Below, in pieces: positions 53,241 to 64,000 of a stretch of 64,000 nt of DNA. The notes under the pieces are model-generated. The model was not told the DNA's origin and ran no database searches. It saw only the letters and a list, made by a program, of their open reading frames with translations. Position numbers and translations under genes: made by a program. Numbering within the stretch: the stretch's first letter is position 1; every line of letters begins with the position of its first letter. Source of the DNA: Acridotheres tristis. Lineage: Eukaryota > Chordata > Aves > Passeriformes > Sturnidae. Where the stretch lies: positions 7,256,841-7,320,840 of the forward strand of contig CM072894.1 of the NCBI GenBank assembly GCA_037013685.1, written 5' to 3'.

Positions 53241-56200
53241 CACCTTAGAATTTTTTATTCTGCTAAGGAGGCATAACTAGCTGAATTTTTTTTAAGCAGT
53301 TCATACAGTATGGGCTGTGGCATTGTGAGGAGAATAAGAGCCAAGGAAGATGATGCTGTGCTATAAACTTAACTCCCCACCTATGTTCAGCATTAGAGGA
53401 TGGCCATGTTATGAACAGTCTCACAGCAGGTGTATTTAAATTCTGTAGGCTAAAAGGCTCTAGTGTAGGGCTTTTAGAAGAACCACCTGAATTCTGTACA
53501 AGCTGAAAATATTCTCACTGTCATCAGAACAAAGATTTGAGTCTCCAGGGATGTTTTATGAAAGAAAAGAAGAAGCTGTACAAGCATTCCTGCCAAAATA
53601 ATCAAGAAAACATAACTATCAGTAATTGGAGTACACGTCTGTATATTTTGCACCCTGAGAACTGCAGGGAGTCAAAATGAGAGCAACAGCTGTGGAAGAA
53701 GCAGTTAAATCATAAGGAAAATAGAAAAGGACAGCAAGATACTCCTTGATAAAGATTTTTATTAATTTTGAGGTATGTCTTTGTGCCCTCTGAGACAGAG
53801 ATCAGGCTGCTCATCACATCAGCAAATTAAAAATCGGCAACGTCATTTGGGTACCAAACCAAACAATGATAAATGTTCTTCCCACACCTATGCACAGGGT
53901 GTGGCACTCTGATCTTTCATCAAATCTCTGTTTGCAGGAAAACAGCTTGCTAGATAAACCTACTGCCTAGTAAGAGCCTTTCATAATGTCCACTCTAAAC
54001 CTGGCCAGGTTACCCAGGAAATTTCCTCCAATGAATAATCCTTCCTGTCTGAAGTTGGCGTGTTTTGTATAATTCTGTAGACACTGCAAGGTGCTCAAGG
54101 ACAGAATATTGGCCTGATTACACCACACTCCCTCCTCAGACATAACACAGAATTTTCAGTCAGGATGTTGCAGCTGTTCCACTGCTGTGCATTGCAGTGT
54201 TATGCAACAATTAAGGCCAGGAAATGGAGATTACTTCATACCTAGTGCAGAGTGGGTGATGACTTTTAAATATCCTCAGAAGTAAAGTTTTATTTTAGAA
54301 TTAAACAATAAGCAAATAAACACATGAAGCAATGGCACTGAAGTCAAGCTGGAAGGCTGCTTAATGACTTTCGAATATGAAGAACTGAAAGTACAGTCCA
54401 ACATCAAATCACAGTAACATATGGAATATGAATTAACCAGAGCTGACTTTACCAGAAATATTTCACCTATTGGGTCATACAGAAGATGCTCCACAGGCAG
54501 TGAGAGCCACTTGATCCAAACACACAGTACACTGATGAGAAACAAACCATAAAGAATTAAACAATAAAATGCTGCTAAAAAATTTTGCTATGCATGAGCT
54601 CTGTTCTGAAAATCAGAAATTGATAGATATATAATAAATAAACCCTTGCAAAAAGACCTATTTACTAGCTACATATATATTGCAAAATCTTACTTTTAAA
54701 GATGAGCTAGTTAGGAAAAAACATGAAAAATTAATTGTGTTAATGTCTAAGCAGAATTCCCTGTAGTTGTATCTCAGTAAAAACCCTATTAAATGCTTCA
54801 GTGGAAAAACAATGTTCTAATGCTAAAAAGCAAATGCAACAAACCTCAGGGAATCCAGTTATTTTTAATTAGTCATGCTAATTAGCAGAGTGAAAGCCTC
54901 AAAAGTAAAGATGATAACCAAAGCTTAGCATTGCCAAGTGCCTATCTTCTGATACAAGCAGCTGAGACTGCACTGGCATTTGTGCAATTGCTTCAACACT
55001 GAACAGCCAGCAGTAGTTAGTACAGTGCAAGTTACTGTGCCTTTTTGTTGCTGCTGTTCACTTGTTAACAGGAACACTTGACCCTACAGTATAAATGTCA
55101 GATTCACTGCAGTTCCTGACATTCTGGCCTGCTCTACAACAGCCAGTCCTACAGAGCAGATTTCAGGAGCTGTGCAACTCACTGTTCTTTTTGCACACAA
55201 TAACAGGAGACTGAGGGGTTTAAATTAATTCCCGTCTAACAATTATTGAAGCATGAGATTTCATTCTCCTTATTTAACTGTACTGTATGACAAAAAAATG
55301 CCATTAGTGCTCAGAAAACTAGCCTATTTTAAAAAAATCACCACTTCAAAATTAGAAATTTCTGTAACATTACATTTAACTTACCAACCATGGGCAACAT
55401 AAATATTTTCAGTTCTAAATATATTAAAACCCCATCACTCAGTGGTTTTTTCTGTTATAAAATTAAATTTAAAAGGGGCAACAATCTCTACTATTTGGAT
55501 GTCTCTTTCAACCATTTTTCCAGGTCTGATAGAGTTGTAAATAATTCTCCCACATGTCAAACACACAGTATCAGTGAAGTGTCTGATCAGAAAGATAACT
55601 ACTGTCAACACTATTAGCAAACACCCTGCCAATCATCTAGCAAGTATTTCCTCATTTTTGTTCTGCATAGGGCTAGATATGTAGGCAGAATAGATGGTGC
55701 AACCTATCATTAGAAGCTGTGCTGGGAAGAGGCTGAATACTACAAACCTTCTCTTCCTCCACTCCCCCAAATCACTTCCCTATCTACATGTTAGAACACA
55801 AAACCCTTACCCTCAGTCTCCTCAGCTTTGTCCTCAGCATCAGAATATGAGACACACTCAAACTCTGCAATGGCTAGAAACTGAATTGTTCAGTAACAAG
55901 AGTCAGATATTCAGCTTTCTTCGTCAGCTATGTGCATGATGCAGCCTGGTCAAAGAGAAATACCTTCAGTTTTGAAACTCTAAAAGCAGCTTGAACACTG
56001 ACTATACTGTCAAGATAATATATTGAGGTATGCATTTAATACCGAATATGCTTGCCAAGATAAATACTAAGATGTCCTGCCTAGTTTTGGAGTGGAGTAG
56101 TGCCTGAAAGAAAATAGCAAACTGCAGTGGTACCAGATGCATATTTAGATCTGATTCATTACATGCGAAATTTCCCCCTTTGCTGTTCTGTTTGTACGAA

Positions 56201-56422
56201 TTTTAATTTTGTCCAAACGTTAACTCACCTGAGTTTAGGTTTTAATGATTTCTGTAAACGTGAAAAAAATACTTGAGTTATCCATGATGACTTAAAAATC
56301 CTTTTCAAAACAGCATCTGGCATCCTCAGAGTAGTATCAGTAGGCAAGTCAGATCAGATGTGGACCAAGAACAGCAATCTCTTAAGGTATAAAGCTATTT
56401 AGAATTATTTCTGTTCTCCCTG

Positions 56423-56448
56423 TTATTGTTGTTATTATTATTATTATT
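56423..56448 (+). repeat. (TTA)n microsatellite with TTG units
   Basis: TTATTGTTG followed by a run of TTA trinucleotides. Confidence 0.9.
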
Positions 56449-59400
56449 TGCTTGGAGGGGGTTTTAAGTGCTTAGTATCATCTAACTTCTGTATTTGTTC
56501 TTATTTGATAACATAAATACATTTGAAACATAGAATTCTACAATATAAATAAATGCTTACTAACAATAAATAGAATAGAATCTAGGATTATTAGCTAATA
56601 GAGTAGGTTTATGTGCATATATATGAACTTGTATTTCTGTATTCACAAACTTCCACACAGTTAAATTTATACCGATGAGACCTGAAGTTTGATTTAATCT
56701 AATGAAAATCCTCCAACAGCAAGATGTTCAAGACTATGCTGCTTAAATTCCCTGCAAGAAGAATGCAATAACCCAAATAGTTCTTCACCAGCTAAACCTT
56801 GGTCATCTCGCTTTGTAATCAGGTCATTTGATCCAAATTATCTACAAGAGGAAAGCAGCAGAATTTAGCCTTGCAGAGTAGTATTTATGTAAACAAGCAA
56901 AATGCAGATCACATATCCAAGTTCTTCTATAATAAGATGATAATGACTTTATTACAGTTTAAAATACTAAATACAAGAGTAAACAAAAAATAAATCCTTT
57001 TTAACGTTCTTACACAGAAGGAGAAATGCATTTCATTTCCCAGCATCATCTCTGAACAAAATTTTCCAATTTTTCAGTCATTCAAACAAACAGTATACTT
57101 TATTCTCCAAGGTGTTAGCTGTTTTATTAAAAAGATAAAAGCAGAGCAATAATGGAGGAAGCACACAGTCTGCTGGAGGCTAGTTAAGTGCATGATTGAA
57201 AATAAGCCTGGCAAAGTCTCCTGGCAACACTTCGTGGAAAACACAGTAAACAAATAAGTGTAAGTTACATGAACAGTAACTGAATGCTAGAGCCTTCATT
57301 TCTTAGTCAAAAATACTTCCAATGGCTCTACGTGCAGCTGAAGAGCTGTTGCATCCATTTGAGGTGCAAACAATATATGTTAGGCTGTATACAGTGGACT
57401 TACCTAACAGAGGATTAAAAGCCAATTAAATACTTCAGATAAAAAATAAAATTTTTTTAAAAGAGCAGTTATTGTCCTCCTCTGATTTCTAAAGAGATCA
57501 TGACCTCCTTCTAGTTAATACAATTTTTAATCAGATACCTTAATGTAATCTCTGCTGTAGCTGTGTAAGTAATAGGGTAAATCTGATAGTTGCTGATTCT
57601 CTGATAGAGACTTTTCAGCAGGTGTTGGCCAAATCTGCTCTACTTTAATTGTGCTGATTACTGTATAAATGCTAGTTGTGACAGATTTATCACTTTAACT
57701 CTGCTTTCCATTCAGCCAAGCACAGCCTGTGACACCACTGTTCTGGGGCTCAGACCCTGAACAAACCCAAGAAGGGCTTTTTCCTACTTGGACAGAGAAC
57801 TCAAGAACCCTGGCAGTCAAATCTTAACCATACTCTGTGTCTAAGAGTTGCTTTAAATTCTGAATTATCTTTTGAGCTCTGAACACTGACCATAAGAGGA
57901 TTTTGACCAATTCAGTATCTCCTGGATAATCATTTTTCAAGATTTCATTGAATGTGGAAACAGCAGAGAAGGCTAAGATACAAATAAAGTAAAAAATAGT
58001 TGCCTGTTTTCCCTTTAGGGAGAACTTTCATCCTTTTGGACTGGAATAATTCCAGAAATGTATGTTCTTTCATATCAATTAATTATCATGCTTCTCTGTT
58101 TGTTCTGCTCTGGAGAGAATCAAATGTAGTCACACCTTGTCCATGTTGCTTGCAAGTTTACCATTTTACTAATGGCCAATCTAGATTTTCCTCCTTAATG
58201 CCATGTAAACTGATGCTGACAGGACTGCCACTCTATTGAGTCCCATAAGCAAAATTTGGCAAAGCTTGTTTATTCTAAATTAATTATTTTTATTTCTGAC
58301 TTTCACTGCTAACCAAGGTCACTACTTCTCAGTAAGTCTGCCAAGTTACACTGATACTGTCATATTTATAACCTTGTATAGAGGTTTTAAAAGTTTGTTT
58401 TAACAGTATTAACTGAACTTACATTGTGTGTAGGCTGCGATATTAATTTCCAGGTATCTAGTGCTAGTTTGGGGTTGTTTTGTTTTTCAGACAGCTACTG
58501 TACTGATTTCAGAAGTGCTAAATACCAGTGCCTTTCTTTAAAGAAATGTTATATTAGTAAAAAGGATGTTACTCAAATGTTCAATGTTACAAAATTGTAT
58601 GATTTATCTAGGCTACCTCTCTCACATGTGATAATGCAAGTCAGTGGCAGAAAGACCTTAATTCTATTACCTAAATTAGTGTTAAATTCAGAGCCATGGA
58701 CAAAAATACATACCAGGAATTATGCAATGATACCTCTCCCTACCTTGTGGTTATTCTTGCTCCAAATGAGGAATTAACATTTTAAAAATCAGCACTGAAA
58801 ATACCAGGAATGCAGTTAGCATTACAGCATTTTAAGTAACTGTATCAGATACAGACAAGGCAAACATTCAAAGCCTACCAGCATTTTCATTGCTAGTTTC
58901 TCAGTTCTAGTGGTTCTGCCTTGAAAGACAAGGAAATCTTTTGAGGGTTATTACACTATCTAAAACATGAGATTCTTACACCTCATAGTAGTTACAGCCT
59001 GCCCTTTTGTACTGCAATCTTCCTTAATTGCAACAGCTGTAGTTACTCCAAAAACTGTGTTCAAGTGGGAAAGAGTATAGGATCAGTGGTGATGTTTCAC
59101 AGGAGAGTATTTGGGGAAAACAGTTAAATCTCAGTGATGTTTAGACTTTAAATAAGATGACAATCCCAGTAAAGCTTAAGGCACCGCAACTTGCAACCAG
59201 GCAATTTTGCCTTTTTAAATTTTATGTCAACATGACAAATAGAAATGTTTTGTTCTGGGATAACCCAAAATAAATGCTTCATGAACTCTTTTCTGTAAGC
59301 TTTTCTGTCAGAGGTCACCTAGCTGTGGAATGCTTAGTCTGTTGCTCCGTGACAACTTGATCAGAATTTTCTTTCCAGCTACAGAGATAAAGGGTCTAGG

Positions 59401-62400
59401 TTTGCCATGCAAGAATGAAGGTTTAAAATAAAAACTGTGATAGAATTAAAATAGATACACATTTGCCATACAGTACAATATTTCTGCAGAGAGTAGCTTT
59501 CTGAGTTTGACTTCACAAAACAAAACCAGACCAATTTTGAATATCGAAATAGTAATTTAAACATGGAAATACTAATGCTCATGGGTGGAATGTGAATAAA
59601 AGCCAGGACCTCCAAGTTCTGTTCCTTACCCTGCCAACTCCCACAGCTTTGGCTTAGGTTTCCTCTCTGTATCCATCAATCTCAGTCGGGAATTTTGAGT
59701 TCTGTGGACCTGAAAGCACTAAGTATCACATTCACCATAAAAGGATGTTGAACAAGTAAAACCCTCAAGAATGCAATTTCTCCTAAGGGTTCAGTTTCTT
59801 TGGGTCACAGGTTGTTTTGCCATGTATGCAGGCTGATATGTACCAAAACTTCGAGTAGAGAGAATAAAAATAAAAACAAAACTGGAGAGGAATAAGGACA
59901 GTAGGTAATGATATAAATGGGAAGGCCTCAGCACAGCCTAAGACAGAAAGAATTAAGTTTAAAAAAAAAAAAAAATGAAGCCCAACAAACTGTTTGATAA
60001 CATGGCCTCTGGCATTTTAGAATTTGAAAACTTTAGTGTTTCCTTTTAAATAACTCCCAAATCCAAACCTGGAAAAACAATCTCTCTACTGGCTCTATTT
60101 GCCCAGTAGCAGGAGCCAAGTCCAAATGTATGTGACAGTGAGAAAAAAGGCACAAAAAGCACATGAGAGCAACACATTTAATAAAATAACCTAGGCAAGA
60201 TCCTAATCCAACTGGGCATCTTAGAGCAAAGAGCCTTATCTTCACTCCTGCCTCTGAGAGCTTTGCAAAGGTATCATGCATTTCCCCCCTTTCTCCAGCC
60301 TGCTCAGACATGTTTGGTGGTGCCCAGGCTCTCACTTAGGTGTCTGCTGTGTGCCTATGGAACATGCTTTATGGGGCTGTAACCTATCTCAGCCCAAATT
60401 ACCAAGTCCCTGATTCCAGGAGACCCATATCATGGGAGGAAAAGCAGGCTGCCACTTCCATGCCTTCAGCCCACCCTGCTCAGGCCTGCCCACTCCTCCA
60501 AAAACATCCTATCTCTGGGTCTTATCTTCCAGAAAACATCAGTTGTACATAGTATTAAACACAGTACTTACTCTTATGGAGGCACTCCCAACAGGAAAGA
60601 GAAGCAAGCCCATAATTATCCCTCCAGTCTTCTCTAGACTTCCTAACTCAGCTTCCAAAAAACAGATTTACAGGGCAGGTTGACTCTTCACTCAGCATGT
60701 TCTTGGTGCAGCTCTCTTTTCATTTTCTCATTAGGCAGAAATATTCGCATTAATCTGATTTTATATCAAGATGCCCAATCCAATATAATCCAAATGAGGC
60801 ATCTGTCTATTCAATGTTCCTGAGCACTTCTAAGCCTCTCATATGGCTGCTCTTTGGTGGCAACAACAGAAGAGCTTCCAGGCACCAGGCTTCATACTGC
60901 AAACAAAATGTTGTTTTGTAAGACAGAGCACTCGCTTTTTTAAGATCTCTGAACAATCACTGCTCAAAACGTGTGTCTGGGACTCTGATCCCATATTCAA
61001 AGTAGTTACTGCAGTAAACCTGGGCATTGGTTATTCAGAGCATGAGGCACTGCCCTGCAACAGACAAATCCAAATCTTTTAGTTCTGCATGTCTAAGTGA
61101 AACTAGCATTAACATGAACTGAAGTCTCTTTTAAAGTCTAACAAAGTGCACAACAAGCATCAAGGAAGGAAAAATTATGAAAATGAAAGGTCAAACTGTC
61201 TTCTCAACTACAGCAACATAAGACCTGGAGAAAGGCTCTTGTATTCATTGGAGTTACTTCAGTTTTACATTGAACTTGGGAAAGTCTATTTTTAAATCCT
61301 TTCCTACTTAAATCATCAGATGAAGGACTGCTGAGAGTTTTTTACAAATAAACTGTTTGGTTCAGCACTTTTAGAAGCTCTGAGGTATGTAATCAGATTG
61401 TAAAAACTGATGAGAGACTGATGATAGTTCTCAGTTATTTTGACAACAGCCTTGAAATCCTCCATGTGAAAGTGATGAAATTCTGCTTTTAATTAGAAAA
61501 TTAATAATTTTATGCTTGTGAACTACACAGAATTTTTTAGAACACGAGTTCTCAGATTGCTTTAACAATGTATCAGAAATGCTGAAAAAACTGACTGTAC
61601 TTCAAGACCATAAAAATGCTCAGACTTCTTGTTTTACTTGCAGTGACAGGACTTTTAAAGTAGAATTTTTCCAAGGTTTCTTGTGTAATTGACAATCTAG
61701 GTGCTTAACCTAAGGAAATAAACCACAACTTTGCCTAGATTCTAGTGTATATATCCAGATCCCTGGCAGTGTAAGTTAACCTAACTCCCTTCAAATCCTG
61801 ATGTGTCAGACAAATTAGCAGAAGGATTACCATAAAGCAAACCCAACTAATTTCAACAATTTGAATTCTCTTAAACTGGTATAAATTAGCAAATTATTAA
61901 AATATAGGTTCGACTGTGAAATTAACACAGAGATTGAGTTTACATCTCAGAACCTACTTATATGGATTATGATGATACATATGTGTATGTATGGATATGT
62001 CTGAATACAAAATAACCCAGGATCAGAATTGAGGATGTTCCAAAACGGACAAAAGCTACATAAATACAACATCCTCTGACTGTGCTCTCTCCTTTTAGAT
62101 ACCTCATCCATTTGTCTTACATGGCTGTCCCCACTCTTTCCTTGACTGTCTCTGAGCAGCCAGCACAGGTTCGGCTTGCTCTCTTGTGGCCAACATCAGA
62201 GCTACAATTACCCCCGTGCTATTCCCCTGCAAGGACCTCTGTGACCGGTTCTTCTAAAGCATGACAAGTTTCCTTGCAGCTGAACCTCATAAACCACTCA
62301 GACTTGAATCCACAATTGATATATGGTGGCTTAGCATGTTACCAAGCGTCAGCTGAGAGATACAGAACCGAGCACACATGGAATTCCAGCCCTCAGCAAA

Positions 62401-64000
62401 GAGCATGGAATCTTTGAGGCTGCTAAGCCTCCGAGGCACTATCAGTCCTACCCTGTGACTCTCACAGCTGTAAAATCCTCCAACACAAACGTACTGCCAA
62501 CACCATGAACAGAGGTCTTCAAGATTTGACAGTGTTGTCACAAGGATGGCCTCACCTCTTCAGCATGGTTTTAACAGCAGCCTTTTGGAGCTTGAGCTTG
62601 GTTATTTAAAGATTACGTTTTGGCCACGCATTTGCTAACAAGTGACAGCAACTTCAAAGACTTTCTGGCTCAGTAACTACTTCTGGCTTTTAGCTGTTTA
62701 CACGATTGTTGGGTAATTTATGTTATTTGTTATATTTTTAAAGATGCCAGATACTGAAAAGGTGAGGGCTTTAAAAGACTGAAATATACCTTGATACTTT
62801 ATTAACACTGCATCAAGCATTATTAACCTCCAGAAATAGTTTTATGCTGGTAAAAACAAAAAATAGTTTAGAGCACCAGAGCTGGCACAAGTGCACAAGC
62901 AGAATGAGCAGAGATGTGTCACTGCATGACATTGCCCACTTAGGTGTCAGCCAGATGAGCTCTGAGTGCCCTCCCCAGCTCTCAGGAATAACAGTGCAAG
63001 CACATCACAGCACCAGAACTGCAGCAGCCCTGCAATGAGCTTGAATGGAGATGACACCGCTCTGCACAGGGAGTGAAAAGGTGCCAACCTTTTCCTTTGC
63101 TGAGCTGCAAACACAGCTGCTCTTACTGTGGGTATGACTGTAATTTCAGGAGTGATCTTGTCACAGGAATTCATTCATTTCTAAAAGGACCTATCAAAAG
63201 CCCACTCCATATCAGCAGAAGAATCATCAGTTTGTGGTAAGACCAGAAGTTAAAACCATTCTAGATTTGCTATTAGTCCTCAAAACCATTATCATCACTC
63301 TTCTGAAACAATCAATAACACTGAGTGATGGATTTCTGATTAATAAACATTAACTGCATTTATTACTGAACATAAAAAGGATAATCAGTACGGAGATTAT
63401 ACTTTGACTACTGGGTTACTTGATCATCAACCTTTGTAACATATGAACAACAAATAAAACACTTGGGCAGAAGAGGGTTGGGAGTTACTCAGATTAAACA
63501 AATTACTCAACAGAACAACAGTGACAAACTACAAAGCACACTGAGCAATAGCACCAAAACCGAACTACGTGACCCAGATACGTGTATTTCTTCTAGAATT
63601 CAAAGGATAAGAACCCAGAACCACTCCAACCCCTGGACAACAACTCCCCAGCAGCTTCAGCTGCTCTGCTTTGGAACTGCCAGAATCACAGCAGCCCTGT
63701 ACACTGCAGAGAAAAACAGATCAGCTCCCTCACCTGTCCCACCACACAGCCCCACGTGCAGCCATGGTGAGGCAAGGCTGGAGGCACAAGTGTGTGCTTA
63801 AACGTGGAGGGGAGAGCAAGACTGACCTTTTAGGAAAGTGTAACCTCAGCTTCTCTTTCTGTTAAAAGCAAATAAGCACAGCTTTTGCAAGTTAGTGGAT
63901 TGCCAAATATTCTTATAGCCAAATTGTCTTTCTCCATCCTTCTACTAGAAGCCCAAATCCTTGTTCTTCCTATACTTGTTGCCAAAAATTTTGATCAACA

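Larger units (their letters stand above)
49414..64000. other. SLC40A1 upstream flank, distal
   Basis: AT-rich intergenic DNA with one CR1 fragment at about 53.0-53.2 kb, a TTA repeat at 56.4 kb and an A-run near 59960. No gene was recognised. In mammals ASNSD1 lies on this side, and no exon of it was seen. Confidence 0.65.

Overview
The window looks like a piece of a bird nuclear genome. The evidence is a vertebrate gene with 0.2-4 kb introns, AT-rich flanks with few repeats, three degraded CR1-type LINE tails (the characteristic avian retroposon), and one strong CpG island at a promoter. I cannot name the species.

There is one confident protein-coding gene, SLC40A1 (ferroportin, the vertebrate cellular iron exporter), on the minus strand. 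All eight coding exons can be assembled from 40417 down to 27243. Every junction is GT/AG and in phase, and the total is 1734 nt, or 577 residues plus stop. The translation follows mammalian ferroportin through all transmembrane regions. It retains the metal-site residues, the hepcidin-docking cysteine and the glycosylated extracellular loop. The loop and the N-terminus are the parts that differ most.

The 5' end carries the regulatory content. A CpG island (about 40200-40960) holds GC boxes, a CGGCTY hexamer repeat, a TATA-like element and a textbook iron-responsive element (IRE) at 40489-40519, 71 nt upstream of the start codon. Between IRE and ATG lies a strong splice-acceptor-like sequence (AG at 40442-40443). 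An upstream alternative first exon could join there and drop the IRE, which is the arrangement described for the mammalian FPN1B transcript. About 8.9 kb upstream is a near-perfect MARE (49401-49413), resembling the distal Nrf2/Bach1 element known for mouse ferroportin.

Layout: 1-24.3 kb is intergenic with no supportable gene, apart from a CR1 tail at 21.2 kb and an unexplained GC/CpG-rich patch at 21.84-22.2 kb. 24.3-27.2 kb holds candidate polyadenylation sites and the 3' UTR. 27.2-40.4 kb is the SLC40A1 body. 40.2-41 kb is the CpG-island promoter. 41-64 kb is the upstream flank, with microsatellites, the candidate MARE and another CR1 fragment, and no recognisable gene. I found no sign of a novel gene system; the worthwhile leads concern regulation of SLC40A1.
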